DNA from: Pukyongiella litopenaei
Lineage (GTDB): Bacteria; Pseudomonadota; Alphaproteobacteria; Rhodobacterales; Rhodobacteraceae
Length of the DNA: 64,000 bases
Assembly (NCBI RefSeq): GCF_003008555.2
Contig: NZ_CP027665.1
Location: 1,488,001-1,552,000, forward strand
Direction of reading: 5' to 3'
Below the pieces are notes generated by a model. The model made no database searches, had not been told where the DNA came from, and saw nothing but the letters and a program-made list of their open reading frames with translations. Shown one piece after another: positions 25,697-34,600 of this stretch (its first letter is position 1; the number at the start of each line of letters is the position of its first letter). The position numbers and the translations under genes are program-made.

Positions 25697-26549
25697 GGAT
25701 CGGCTCCTGTGTTGGGGGTTCGGCGAGCGGCAGGGCACCAACGGTGCGGATCGCCCCGGAAAGCGTGATCAGCGCGGCGTCGATCAGGCCGCGCGCATGG
25801 CAGGTTTCGGCGCCGGCCTGTCCGCTATCCAGCGCCCGGGCCACATCCGCGGGCGTCAGCGCACCCACCGAAACCGTGACGGGTCGGTCGCCCAGGTCGC
25901 TGTCGGGGAACAGGCTGTTCGCCGGCCGGCGGTGAATGGCGGGATGGTCCGGCAGGTCGACCGCGTTGGCGATCATCGTTGCGGCCGCATCCGCCTGTGC
26001 GGCCGTCGCGGCAAGGACGGTCACGCTGTCGGCGATGCCCAGCGACTGGCTGCGCCCGCGCCAACCCGAGGTGGCAATGCCGCGCGACGGGCACTGCGCG
26101 CCCATCCGCACCCGCCCCGCCACGCCGGACCCGAGCGCGGCGGTCATGGTTTCGCCGCCGGTAAGGTGGACCGCAACATCGCCGCCATTGTTCACATAGG
26201 CGCGGGTCAGCGCGCCCGCGCCGGTCATGGCCGCCAGGATCTCGTCGGCGACCGCACCGGCCACGGCGGCCATCGGCGTGATGAAACCGGGCGCAAAGGG
26301 GGCAGCCGCCGCCAGCATGGCGCGCGCGACCGGTCCTTTCAGCACCGGGTGGCACGAAACCGCGCGGCGCAGGTCGGGCAGTTCGTCGACCAGTTCCTGC
26401 AGCAGGCTGTCGAAACGGGCGCGGGCGGCCCGCAGGGCGGCGTCGCGGCCGGGCCCGGCGGCATCCAGCACCAGGTCGATAGGTCCGTGATGCAGATGCA
26501 TCCGCCGCCCGTCGGGCAGCATCGCGGCCTGAGCGCCCGGCATGTTCAC
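25689..26549 (-). CDS. UPF0280 family protein
   Basis: A 286-residue member of UPF0280, a family distantly related to ApbE flavin transferases. It contains LPDGRRMHLHHGPIDLVLDA near the N-terminus, then PMAAVAGAVADEILAAM and YVNNGGDVAVHL, the GGD and PMAAVAGA signature of the family. It overlaps the genes on both sides (4 and 8 bases) in the same operon. If it works like ApbE it might flavinylate or otherwise modify a partner, but activity of UPF0280 proteins is not established. It is complete, with no missing segment compared with the family's usual length of about 280. Confidence 0.85.
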   Translation of the reverse strand: MNMPGAQAAMLPDGRRMHLHHGPIDLVLDAAGPGRDAALRAARARFDSLLQELVDELPDLRRAVSCHPVLKGPVARAMLAAAAPFAPGFITPMAAVAGAVADEILAAMTGAGALTRAYVNNGGDVAVHLTGGETMTAALGSGVAGRVRMGAQCPSRGIATSGWRGRSQSLGIADSVTVLAATAAQADAAATMIANAVDLPDHPAIHRRPANSLFPDSDLGDRPVTVSVGALTPADVARALDSGQAGAETCHARGLIDAALITLSGAIRTVGALPLAEPPTQEPIHA

Positions 26550-27997
26550 CCCCCCTCTGGCGGCACGGCGCGGAAATCCGCGCCGTATTCGCCCCCCCGT
26601 TCGAGCACGTCCCGCAGCGTCCGCACCGCTTCGTCATGGCCGCCCAGCGCGCGGTATTCATCGCGCGGCAGCGTAAACTCGAGCGGCGCCACCAGGGCCG
26701 GGGTGGGGACATGACCAAAGGCATTCACCGGCATCCGGGTGACATCGGCCATCAGGGTGATACCGCCACCCGGCCAGACATAGGCGGGCGCCCCGCCCAC
26801 GGTGACGCGGGTCCGCTGCGCCTGCACCGACCGGGTCAGGCGCACCGGGTTGCGCGTGACCCCCGCCCGCAGGCTGCCCCCGGCGCCGCCCATGAACAGC
26901 ACCGTGCACAGCGCCGGTTCGCAGTTCTCGGCGATCAGCGCCACCGTGGGGTCCAGTTCCGGCGGCAACGCCGCCGGTTGCGGCACGAGGGCATCGTCCA
27001 GAACGTAATAGCCCCATTGCTCGCCGGTGGTGGACACCATCAGCAGGGTCAGCCCCGGCCGCGCGCCCTTCTTCGGGTTCCAGTCGCCGAGAATGGTCAG
27101 CGGGTCGTCGATATCGGTGCCGCCCCAGCCCGAGCCCGGGTCCGCCACCCGGAAATAGCGGCCCGGTGTCGACCGCCGCCCCCGGATGCGGATGCCGGTA
27201 TCGGGCCAGCCCAGCACCTTGCCCGCCTGGTGTTCGCTGACCACGCCGGTGATGTGGTCGTCGACCACCACCACCTCGTCCACCAGCCCCTGCCATTGCG
27301 ATGCGAACATGCCGATGGCCGCCGACCCGCAGCCGACCCGCATCCGGTCCTCGCGATGACCGTTCACCACCGGCGCCTGACCCGCCTGCACGATGACCTG
27401 CGCGCCACCGTCAACTGACAGCTCGACCGGTTCGCGGTTGCAGAGCCGCAGCAGCGCATCGCAGGTGGCGCGGCCTTCGGGTTTCGAGCCGCCGGTCAGG
27501 TGTTCGACCCCGCCCAGCGACAGCATCTGGCTGCCATATTCCGACGTGGTCACATGACCGACGGCCTCGCCGCCCGCGCGCACCGCCGCCATTTCGGACC
27601 CGATGTGACGGTCGGTGTCGATCTTCACCTTGACCCCGCAATAGGAAAATATCGCCTCGGTCACCACGGTGACGAAATCGGCGCCATCCACCTCGCGGCT
27701 GACGATGAAGGGGGCGGGCTTGTAGTCGGGATAGGTGGTGCCGGCGCCCACCGCGGTGACCGCCAGCGTGTCGCCGCCCAGAACGTCTCCGTCCCATTCC
27801 CGCTGCAGGAAGGGGCTGACCTCGCCGCCCTCGCCCAGCCGCCGGTCGAGCACGGTGATCGGATCGCACCGCACGATCCTGCCGCCGTCATTGGCATAGC
27901 GGTCGCAGGCCCCGACCCGGCCCTCGGCGATGTAGCACATGACCGGGCAGGCATCGCAGCGGATCTTGTCGCCGGGTCTGACGCGTGTCCCGCTCAT
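26546..27997 (-). CDS. 6-hydroxynicotinate reductase-like iron-sulfur protein
   Basis: A 483-residue protein that I recognise as resembling 6-hydroxynicotinate reductase (Hnr), which reduces 6-hydroxynicotinate to the tetrahydro-6-oxo compound. The N-terminus has four cysteines as C14-x2-C17-x3-C21-x9-C31 (RCDACPVMCYIAEG...ACDRY), suitable for a [4Fe-4S] cluster. Other marked segments are VTEAIFSYCGVKVKIDTDRHIG near residue 112 and GRYFRVADPGSGWGGTDIDDP near 284. It is coupled by 4-base overlaps to the molybdenum hydroxylase upstream and the UPF0280 gene downstream. The real substrate may be another oxidised N-heterocycle. Confidence 0.8.
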   Translation of the reverse strand: MSGTRVRPGDKIRCDACPVMCYIAEGRVGACDRYANDGGRIVRCDPITVLDRRLGEGGEVSPFLQREWDGDVLGGDTLAVTAVGAGTTYPDYKPAPFIVSREVDGADFVTVVTEAIFSYCGVKVKIDTDRHIGSEMAAVRAGGEAVGHVTTSEYGSQMLSLGGVEHLTGGSKPEGRATCDALLRLCNREPVELSVDGGAQVIVQAGQAPVVNGHREDRMRVGCGSAAIGMFASQWQGLVDEVVVVDDHITGVVSEHQAGKVLGWPDTGIRIRGRRSTPGRYFRVADPGSGWGGTDIDDPLTILGDWNPKKGARPGLTLLMVSTTGEQWGYYVLDDALVPQPAALPPELDPTVALIAENCEPALCTVLFMGGAGGSLRAGVTRNPVRLTRSVQAQRTRVTVGGAPAYVWPGGGITLMADVTRMPVNAFGHVPTPALVAPLEFTLPRDEYRALGGHDEAVRTLRDVLERGGEYGADFRAVPPEGG

Positions 27998-30735
27998 GCG
28001 CCCGCGGCCTCTGTCGTTCCCCGCCGCAGCGCCGCCAGAACCCGGTGCGGCAGCGCCGGCAGCCGGTCGATCCGCACACCGGTGGCATGGCGGATCGCGT
28101 TCAGGATCGCCGGGGCGGTGGGGATCAGCGCATGTTCGCCCAGCCCCTTGGCCCCCAGCGGCCCCTCCGGGTCGGGATGTTCCAGCAGGATCGTGTCGAT
28201 CCGGGGCATGTCGCCCACGGTCGGGATCAGGTAGTCATGCAGGTTGTCGGTGCGGCCGGGGATGTATTCCTCCATCAGCGCGAGCCCCAGCCCCTGCGCG
28301 ATCCCGCCCGCGATCTGTCCACGCGCCAGCACCGGGTTGATCACCCGGCCCAGGTCATGCGCCGCGGTGATGCGCGTCACCCTGACCGTTCCCAGCGCAG
28401 GATCCACCGTCACCTCGGCGATCTGCGCCCCGTAGCCATAGACCGCATAGGGCGCCCCCTGCCCGTTCGCGTCGAGCGCGGTGGTGGGCGGGTCATAGCT
28501 TTCCTCGACCGACAGCGCATAGCCCCGCGCATCGCGGGCCAGCGCGGCCAGGTCGATGTCACGACTGGCGCGGCCTTCGCGCAGCCGCAGCACCGCCCCG
28601 TCCAGTTCCAGCCGCGCGTCGCCGCCCATGTTGGCCAGCGCCAGCAGCCTGCCCCGCAGCGCCCGCCCCGCCAGCCAGGCGGCCTTGCCCGTGGTCACGG
28701 TCTGGCGCGACGCCGAGGTCTTGCCGCAATCGGGTGTCAGCGCGGTGTCGGGACCGATCAGGGTGAAATCCGAAACCGGCAGGCCCAGCGCATCCGCGGC
28801 GATCTGGGGGATCACCGTGTTCGACCCCTGCCCGATATCGGTGGCGCCCTGATGGAGGCAGAGCCGCCCGTCCCCGGTCAGCCCCAGCCGGATCGTCGAC
28901 GGGTTCGGCAGCCCGGTATTGCCGCAGCCATACCAGCAGGACGCCACCCCGACCCCGTGCCGCAGCGGGCCGGCATCCGCATTGGCGGCGCGGGCGCGCT
29001 CCAGCGCGGCGGTCCAGGAATCTTCGAGCGCGGCGAGGCAATCGCCGATGCCGACCCCGTCCATGTCCTGCCCGCACACGCTGCGGTCGCCATCGCGCAG
29101 CGCGTTGCGGCGGCGGAACGCGAGCCGGTCCAGCCCGGCCATGTCGGCCAGGTCGTCGAACAGGGATTCCTGCAGGATCGCCGCCTGCGGCACGCCGAAA
29201 CCCCGGAATGCGCCCGAAACCGGCCCGTTGGTATGCACCGCCCGCGCATCGGCGCGATAGTTCGGCACCCGGTATGGCCCCGAGGCATGGACCGGCACCC
29301 GCACCGCGACGGTCGGCCCCCAGCTGGCATAGGCCCCGGTATCGAAATCGCCGTCGAACTCCATGCCGGTGATCCGGCCATCCGCATCCACGCCGATCCG
29401 CGCATTCATCCTGGCCGGGTGGCGTTTCGTGGTCGCGGCCATGCTTTCGCGGCGGGAATAGACCATCCGGGCCGGGCGCCCCGTCTTCAGCGCCACCAAC
29501 CCGATCAGCGGCTGCACCGACAGGTCGAGCTTGGAGCCGAACCCGCCCCCGGTCGCCGACGGGATGATGCGGACCCGGTCCGGCGGCAGCCCCAGCACGC
29601 GGGCGGTATCGTCGCGGTCCATCACCGGGGCCTGGGTGCAGGCGCGGATCACCAGCGTGTCGCCATCCATCCAGGCGACCCCCGCCTCGGGTTCGATATA
29701 GGCATGTTCGACAAAGCCGGTGCGGACCGTCCCCGATGCCACATGGGCGGCGCGTTCCAGGGCCGATCGGGCATCGCCGGTCACGACATGCCCCCCGGTC
29801 AGGATATTGCCCGCGCGGCCCTCGTGCAGTTGTGCCGCGCCGGGTGCGCGCGCGGCATCCACGTCCTCGAGCGCGGCAACCGGCGCCCAGTCGACCGGGA
29901 ACCCGTCGAGATCGAGCGCCGCGACCACGTCCGGGTCGCCGGCGACGATCGCCACCGCTTCGCCGCGCATCCGCACATGGGTCTCGGCGAGGGCCGGCTG
30001 ATCGGCGAAATCGGGGATCACCCCGCTGATATTCGGCCCCGGCAGATCGGCGGCGGTGAAAACATGAACCGCACCCGGCTGCGCCGCGGCCCATGCCGCG
30101 AGATCTCCGAACCCGAACCGCGCCGCCGCGTGGGGCGACCGCACCGCGCGGACCAGCAACGCGCCCTCGGGCATGTGGTCGGCCCCGAAGGATTCGGCCC
30201 CTGTCACCTTGTCCGGCCCGTCGAGCCGCTCGACCGATGCGCCCACTGCCTGCCCCGCCGGGGGCGTGGCCGCCGCACCCGTTCCCGCCGCATCCAGCAC
30301 CGCGTCGACGATCGCGGCATACCCGGTGCAGCGGCAGAGGACGCCGCCGATGGCCTCCTCGACCTGGCCGCGATCGGGGGTCGGGTTGCGGGTCAGCAGC
30401 GCCTGCGCCGCCATCAGCATCCCCGGCGTGCAGATCCCGCATTGCGCCGCGCCATGCCGCAGGAACGCCGCCTGCAACCCCGACGGAGCAGCGCCGGCCA
30501 GCCCCTCGACGGTTTCGACCCGCCGCCCCGCCGCCTGCGCCACCGGCGTCAGGCAGGCACAGACCGGAACCCCGTCCAGCAACACGGTGCAGGCCCCGCA
30601 ATCGCCCGCGTCGCACCCCGATTTGGTGCCGGTCAGGCCCAGTTCGCCGCGCAGCACCTCGGACAGCCGCCGCCCCGGATCGGACCCCGCCGACACGGTC
30701 CGGCCATTCACCACGAGATTCAGCGCATCGCTCAT
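27994..30735 (-). CDS. Molybdenum hydroxylase with fused [2Fe-2S] and molybdopterin domains
   Basis: A 913-residue xanthine dehydrogenase-family protein. Residues 1-165 are the small iron-sulfur subunit with both clusters (C41, C46, C49, C61; then C99, C102, C134, C136). From about residue 170 it is the molybdopterin-binding large subunit: GGGFGSKLD, GAFRGFGVPQA, TDIGQGSNTV with the cofactor-binding Gln, and GAKGLGEHALIPT with the catalytic Glu. Such enzymes hydroxylate N-heterocycles or aldehydes with water as oxygen source. The FAD subunit is encoded separately just upstream with a 4-base overlap. The pairing with an Hnr-like reductase suggests nicotinate or a related pyridine/pyrimidine as substrate. 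Confidence 0.9.
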   Translation of the reverse strand: MSDALNLVVNGRTVSAGSDPGRRLSEVLRGELGLTGTKSGCDAGDCGACTVLLDGVPVCACLTPVAQAAGRRVETVEGLAGAAPSGLQAAFLRHGAAQCGICTPGMLMAAQALLTRNPTPDRGQVEEAIGGVLCRCTGYAAIVDAVLDAAGTGAAATPPAGQAVGASVERLDGPDKVTGAESFGADHMPEGALLVRAVRSPHAAARFGFGDLAAWAAAQPGAVHVFTAADLPGPNISGVIPDFADQPALAETHVRMRGEAVAIVAGDPDVVAALDLDGFPVDWAPVAALEDVDAARAPGAAQLHEGRAGNILTGGHVVTGDARSALERAAHVASGTVRTGFVEHAYIEPEAGVAWMDGDTLVIRACTQAPVMDRDDTARVLGLPPDRVRIIPSATGGGFGSKLDLSVQPLIGLVALKTGRPARMVYSRRESMAATTKRHPARMNARIGVDADGRITGMEFDGDFDTGAYASWGPTVAVRVPVHASGPYRVPNYRADARAVHTNGPVSGAFRGFGVPQAAILQESLFDDLADMAGLDRLAFRRRNALRDGDRSVCGQDMDGVGIGDCLAALEDSWTAALERARAANADAGPLRHGVGVASCWYGCGNTGLPNPSTIRLGLTGDGRLCLHQGATDIGQGSNTVIPQIAADALGLPVSDFTLIGPDTALTPDCGKTSASRQTVTTGKAAWLAGRALRGRLLALANMGGDARLELDGAVLRLREGRASRDIDLAALARDARGYALSVEESYDPPTTALDANGQGAPYAVYGYGAQIAEVTVDPALGTVRVTRITAAHDLGRVINPVLARGQIAGGIAQGLGLALMEEYIPGRTDNLHDYLIPTVGDMPRIDTILLEHPDPEGPLGAKGLGEHALIPTAPAILNAIRHATGVRIDRLPALPHRVLAALRRGTTEAAGA

Positions 30736-31589
30736 ATTCCGATGCCTCCCCTGGTTCCACAGGCCAGGTCACCCAGCGCCCGGCGCACCAGTTCCGCGGC
30801 CGCCTCCTGGCGATAGGCTGCGTCGCCCCGCAAATCCGATACCGGCGACAGGCGCGGGGCCAGCAGATCAGGCGCCACCGCGTCCGCGGCCTCGGCCATC
30901 GGCAGCCCGACCAGCGCGGTTTCGAGCTCGGGCAGGCGGGTGGCGACCGCGCTGCACGCCCCGACCGCCATGGCCGCGCGCGTGATGCGGCCGGCCTGTT
31001 CCTCGATACGCGCGGCAACCATCGCGATCGAGATCACCAGGTATTTCCGCGCACCCAGTTTCAGGAACCGGCTGCGCCCCGCCCCCGAGGCGCGTGGGAT
31101 GAAAATGGCGGTGACAATCTCGCCCGGCCGCAGCGCGGTCCGGCGCACCCCGGTCAGGAACCGTTCCAGCGGCATGCGGCGGGTGCCGGTATCCGATCTC
31201 AGTTCGATCTCGGCACCCAGCGCCAGCAGCGGCGGAACCCCATCGGCGGCGGGTGACGCGTTGCACAGGTTGCCCGCCACCGTCGCCGTGTTCTGGATCT
31301 GCACCGATCCGACCTCGCGCCCGGCCTGGCGCAGCATGTCGAAACCCGGCGGCAGGTCCGCGGCCACGATATCGGCCCAGGTGGTGGTGGCCCCGATCCG
31401 CCAGCCCCCGGCATTTTCGGTGATGCCGCGCAGCGCCGCGATACCGGTCAGGTCCACCACCGACCCCGCCAAACCGGGCCGGGCGGTCGCCGGAAACAGG
31501 TCGGTGCACCCCGCCGCCACCGTCATCCTGCCGCCTGCCAGCAGCGCAACGGCCCGTTCAAGATCGTCGGGACGGTGATATTGAGCCAA
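30732..31589 (-). CDS. FAD-binding subunit of a molybdenum hydroxylase (CoxM/CutM family)
   Basis: A 285-residue medium subunit that passes electrons from the [2Fe-2S] clusters to an acceptor through FAD. The first FAD motif region is visible as ALLAGGRMTVAAGCTDLFP near residue 17 and the second as SVQIQNTATVAGNLCNASPAADG near residue 95. KLGARKYLVISIAMVAARI near residue 173 is the CO_deh_flav C-terminal domain start. It is the first gene of the coupled operon running down to 25115. The start faces the marR gene across 81 bases, so both promoters and any MarR operator lie there. Confidence 0.9.
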   Translation of the reverse strand: MAQYHRPDDLERAVALLAGGRMTVAAGCTDLFPATARPGLAGSVVDLTGIAALRGITENAGGWRIGATTTWADIVAADLPPGFDMLRQAGREVGSVQIQNTATVAGNLCNASPAADGVPPLLALGAEIELRSDTGTRRMPLERFLTGVRRTALRPGEIVTAIFIPRASGAGRSRFLKLGARKYLVISIAMVAARIEEQAGRITRAAMAVGACSAVATRLPELETALVGLPMAEAADAVAPDLLAPRLSPVSDLRGDAAYRQEAAAELVRRALGDLACGTRGGIGI

Positions 31590-31670
31590 TTTTTCCCCCT
31601 CCTCTGGCCCTCAACCCAAATTATTTGTTAGTGTGCAAACAGGTTTTGAGGGATTTTGCGGGATACTGTC
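31590..31670. promoter_or_regulatory. Divergent promoter region between hydroxylase operon and marR
   Basis: This 81-base, AT-rich gap (a contrast to its 70% GC surroundings) separates divergent genes. TTTG...CAAA around 31625-31640 forms a weak dyad of the kind MarR proteins bind, and TTATTTGTTAG lies there. I cannot define -35/-10 boxes with confidence. Confidence 0.35.
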
Positions 31671-32204
31671 ATGAACTGTCAACCGAGCAACGCCACCTTG
31701 CCAAATTCTGGGCCAAGTTCCGGGCCAAATGCCGGGCCAAATGCCGGGCCAGACATTGGGCCAGAAACCAGCCCGGAAACCGGCCCCGAATCCGGTGCAG
31801 TCTATATCCTCGACCAGCAGGTCGGGTTCCTGATGCGGCGGGCCAACCAGCGCCATATCGGGATCTTCTCGGAACGCATCCCCGACCTGACCCCGAGACA
31901 GTTCGCCGCCCTGGCCAAGCTGTGCGAACTGGGCGACCTGTCGCAGAACGCGCTGGGCCGCGCCATCGCGATGGACGCGGCCACGATCAAGGGCGTGGTG
32001 GACCGGCTGCGCGCCCGCGACCTGGTCACCGCCTCGCCCGATCCGAACGACCAGCGCCGCCTGCGGTTGGTCGCCAGCGCCGAGGGGCGGGCGCTCTATG
32101 AAGGGCTCGAGGACCAGGCCCGCGCGGTGACGCGGATGACGCTGACGCCGCTGGAGCCGCACGAACGCGGCGAATTCCTGCGCCTGCTGGAAAAGATCAC
32201 CTGA
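31671..32204 (+). CDS. MarR family transcriptional regulator with a GPxx-repeat leader
   Basis: A 177-residue protein whose residues 45-177 form a MarR winged-helix domain: LTPRQFAALAKLCELGDLSQNALGRAIAMD, the recognition region AATIKGVVDRLRARDLV and the wing DPNDQRRLRLVASAEGRAL. The first 40 residues are unusual, containing seven tetrapeptides of the form (S/A/I/T)GPx. I chose the ATG at 31671; a TTG at 31656 is possible. It is divergent from the hydroxylase operon and convergent with livF, so it most likely senses the pathway substrate and represses the operon. Family knowledge supports repression; the ligand is unknown. Confidence 0.85.
   Translation: MNCQPSNATLPNSGPSSGPNAGPNAGPDIGPETSPETGPESGAVYILDQQVGFLMRRANQRHIGIFSERIPDLTPRQFAALAKLCELGDLSQNALGRAIAMDAATIKGVVDRLRARDLVTASPDPNDQRRLRLVASAEGRALYEGLEDQARAVTRMTLTPLEPHERGEFLRLLEKIT
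31707..31790 (+). repeat. Seven 12-bp repeats (GGGCCA core) in the 5' end of marR
   Basis: Twelve-base units with the core GGGCCA(A/G) recur in phase from 31707 to about 31790 and encode SGPS-SGPN-AGPN-AGPD-IGPE-TSPE-TGPE. The last units are degenerate. Since the unit is a multiple of three, gain or loss of copies would keep the frame. Confidence 0.75.
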
Positions 32205-32220
32205 ACCGCGGCCGCCCCGG

Positions 32221-32949
32221 TCACAGGCCCAGATGCCGCTCGACGATCGCATGATCGCGGCGCAGGTCCTCGGCCGGCAGGGTTTCCAGGTTGCGGCCGT
32301 TCTCGATGAAGGCCACCCGGTCGGCAACCGACAGCACCGCGTCGACGCGCTGCTCGACCAGCAGGACGGCGGTGCCACGGGCCCGCATCAGCACGATCAC
32401 CTCGCGAATGGCGTCGATCATCGACGGCTGCAACCCCTCGGTGGGTTCGTCCAGCAACAGCACCTTGGGCTCCAGGCACAGCGCGCGGGCTGTGGCCAGC
32501 ATCTGCTGTTCGCCCCCCGACAGCGTCTGGGCACGCTGGCGCAACCGTTCGCGCAGGCGCGGGAACAGTTCCAGCACCGCGTCGCGCACCGCGGCCCGGC
32601 CGCCCGCTCCACTGCCCGCTCCACCGCCCGCACGCCCCCGCGCCATCAACCCGATCTCGAGGTTCTGCGCAACGGTCAGTTCCCCGAACAGGCGCCGCCC
32701 CTGCGGGACATAGCCCAGCCCGGCGGCAGGCACCCGGTGCGCGGGCAGCGCGCCGATATCGGCACCGTCGAGCCGCACCTCGCCCTCCATCAGCGGCACG
32801 AGCCCCATGATTGCCTTCATCGTGGTGGTCTTGCCCGCGCCATTGCGGCCCAGCAGGCAGAGGATCTCGCCCGCCCGCACGGTCAGGCACAGGTCGCGCA
32901 GGATCTGCGCCCGTCCGTAGCCCGCCCCGACCCTGCGCAGCTCCAGCAT
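32221..32949 (-). CDS. livF: Branched-chain-type ABC transporter ATPase LivF
   Basis: A 242-residue ATPase of the hydrophobic amino acid transporter (HAAT) family. It has Walker A LLGRNGAGKTTTMKAIMGL near residue 33, the Q-loop YVPQGRRLF, the signature LSGGEQQML and Walker B VLLLDEPTEGLQP. A Gly/Ala-rich insert (GRAGGGAGSGAGGRA) near residue 105 is odd. The start at 32949 shares one base with the livG stop. It is the last gene of a livHMGF operon and meets the marR gene tail to tail. Confidence 0.9.
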   Translation of the reverse strand: MLELRRVGAGYGRAQILRDLCLTVRAGEILCLLGRNGAGKTTTMKAIMGLVPLMEGEVRLDGADIGALPAHRVPAAGLGYVPQGRRLFGELTVAQNLEIGLMARGRAGGGAGSGAGGRAAVRDAVLELFPRLRERLRQRAQTLSGGEQQMLATARALCLEPKVLLLDEPTEGLQPSMIDAIREVIVLMRARGTAVLLVEQRVDAVLSVADRVAFIENGRNLETLPAEDLRRDHAIVERHLGL

Positions 32950-33659
32950 CAGCCCGTCCCCAGATAGGCGGCCTGCACCGCACGGTCGGCACGGATCGTA
33001 TCGGGGTCGCCCTCGGCCAGGATCTGCCCGAAGTTCAGCACCGTGACCCGGTCCGCGCATTCCATCACCACCGGCATGTTATGTTCGATCAGCAGGATCG
33101 TGGTGGTTGCCGACAGGTCGCGGATCAGCGCCTTGAACGCGGCAATCTCGGCATCCGACAACCCCTGCGTGGGTTCGTCGAGGATCAGCAGCCGTGGCCG
33201 CTGGGCCAGCCCCATCGCGATCTCCAGAAGGCGCTGGTGGCCATAGGACAGGTCGCCGGCCTTCTGGTCCGGCGGTTCGTCCAGGCCGACGCGGTCCAGC
33301 GCTTCGGCCACCGCCGTGGCGACCCCGGCCCCGCGCCGGTGCCGCCGTGCCGCCAGCGCCACGTTTTCGCGCAGGCTGAGATTGGCAAAGACCGAGGTGA
33401 TCTGGAACGTGTAGGCGATGCCCAGGTTGATGCGCCGGTGCGCGGGCATGCGCGAAATGTCGCGCCCGTCAAAGGCAACCGTTCCCGCCGACGGTTCGAT
33501 CCGGCCGCACAGCATCCCGACCAGCGTGGTCTTGCCCGCGCCGTTGGGGCCGATCAGCGCCCGCACCTCGCCGCTGGCGATGTCGAGGTCGACGCCCTCG
33601 ACCGCGCGCAGGCCGGCGAACTGCTTGGACAGGCCACGGGTGGCGAGGATCGTGCTCAT
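32949..33659 (-). CDS. livG: Branched-chain-type ABC transporter ATPase LivG
   Basis: A 236-residue ATPase, partner of LivF. Walker A is LIGPNGAGKTTLVGMLCG near residue 34; the LivG-type insert region reads GIAYTFQITSVFANLSLRENV. The signature is LSYGHQRLLEIAMGLA and Walker B is LLILDEPTQGLSDAEI. The ATG at 33659 overlaps the livM stop by 4 bases. The substrate of HAAT systems ranges from branched-chain amino acids to urea, amides and aromatic acids, so the name gives only the family. Confidence 0.9.
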   Translation of the reverse strand: MSTILATRGLSKQFAGLRAVEGVDLDIASGEVRALIGPNGAGKTTLVGMLCGRIEPSAGTVAFDGRDISRMPAHRRINLGIAYTFQITSVFANLSLRENVALAARRHRRGAGVATAVAEALDRVGLDEPPDQKAGDLSYGHQRLLEIAMGLAQRPRLLILDEPTQGLSDAEIAAFKALIRDLSATTTILLIEHNMPVVMECADRVTVLNFGQILAEGDPDTIRADRAVQAAYLGTG

Positions 33660-34600
33660 GGCAACCACCGCCAGACCCGCGCGCGCAACTCGCCCGCCAG
33701 CCCCTGCGGCGCGAACAGCGTCAGCAGCACCAGCACTACCCCCGCGATCAGCATGTAGGCCGGGGTCAGCCCGCTGGCCAGGTCGATCAGGTAGAACATG
33801 AACAGGGTGCCGATGAACGGCCCCAGCACCGTACCCGCCCCGCCCAGCAGCACCCACAAGAGCGGAAAGATCGAATACTGGACAGACGCGAAGCTGGCCC
33901 CGGCATAGCCGAAAAGCAGCCCGTACCCGGCACCGGCCGCGGCCGAGATCGTGCCCGAGATCACCACCGCGCCCAGCTTGCGGGCAAAGGTGTCATAGCC
34001 CAGCATCCGGGCGCGTTCCTCGTTCTCGCGGATCGCCACCAGCACCCGTCCGAACGGCGCGCGCACCAGCCACAGCGATGCCAGCAGGCAGGTTCCGAAC
34101 AGCGCCAGCGCGGCGAAATAGCGGTTGGCGGGCGCCGACAGGTCGATCCCCCACAGCACCCGCTGCGCCTGCCCGATCACGAACCCTTCGTCGCCACGGG
34201 TGTATTCTCCGAAATAGAGGATGGCCAGGTATCCCGCCTGCGCGAACATCAAGGTGACGATCATGAAGGCCACGCCCGAGGTGCGCAGCGCCAGCAGCCC
34301 CAGCACCGCCGACACCGCCAGCCCCGCCGCCAGCCCGGCCAGCAGCGCGAGGCCCGGATCGGCGCCGCCCAGCCGGATCGCCAGCCCCATGCCATACATG
34401 CCGGCGGCAAAGAACAGCGCATGCCCGAGGCTCAGCAGTCCGGTATAGCCGAACAGGATGTTGTAGCCGATCGCATAGCTGGCCAGCACCATCACGCGGG
34501 CCAGGTTGCCGTGGTGATAGGCGGGCAGCAGGAATTGCAGCGCGAACAGCAGCGCCAGCAGCCCCAGGTGCAGGCCGAGAACCCGGGCGCCGTCGCTCAT
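33656..34600 (-). CDS. livM: Branched-chain-type ABC transporter permease LivM
   Basis: A 314-residue inner membrane permease with about 8-10 hydrophobic helices. The family hallmarks are ASYAIGYNILFGYTGLLSLGHALFF near residue 40, RAPFGRVLVAIRENEERARMLGYD near residue 183 (the EAA-type loop that contacts the ATPase), and the end LTLFAPQGLAGEL. It overlaps both neighbours by 4 bases. Confidence 0.9.
   Translation of the reverse strand: MSDGARVLGLHLGLLALLFALQFLLPAYHHGNLARVMVLASYAIGYNILFGYTGLLSLGHALFFAAGMYGMGLAIRLGGADPGLALLAGLAAGLAVSAVLGLLALRTSGVAFMIVTLMFAQAGYLAILYFGEYTRGDEGFVIGQAQRVLWGIDLSAPANRYFAALALFGTCLLASLWLVRAPFGRVLVAIRENEERARMLGYDTFARKLGAVVISGTISAAAGAGYGLLFGYAGASFASVQYSIFPLLWVLLGGAGTVLGPFIGTLFMFYLIDLASGLTPAYMLIAGVVLVLLTLFAPQGLAGELRARVWRWLP

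Noticed and set aside
27985-30816. A 943-codon plus-strand open frame opposite the molybdenum hydroxylase
   Set aside because: It is Arg/His/Pro-rich, has no ribosome binding site and lies exactly antisense to a well supported enzyme; such frames are expected in 70% GC DNA.
31707-31790. CRISPR-like array
   Set aside because: Units are 12 bp without spacers and lie in frame inside a coding gene; they are a coding microsatellite. No CRISPR array was seen anywhere in the window.
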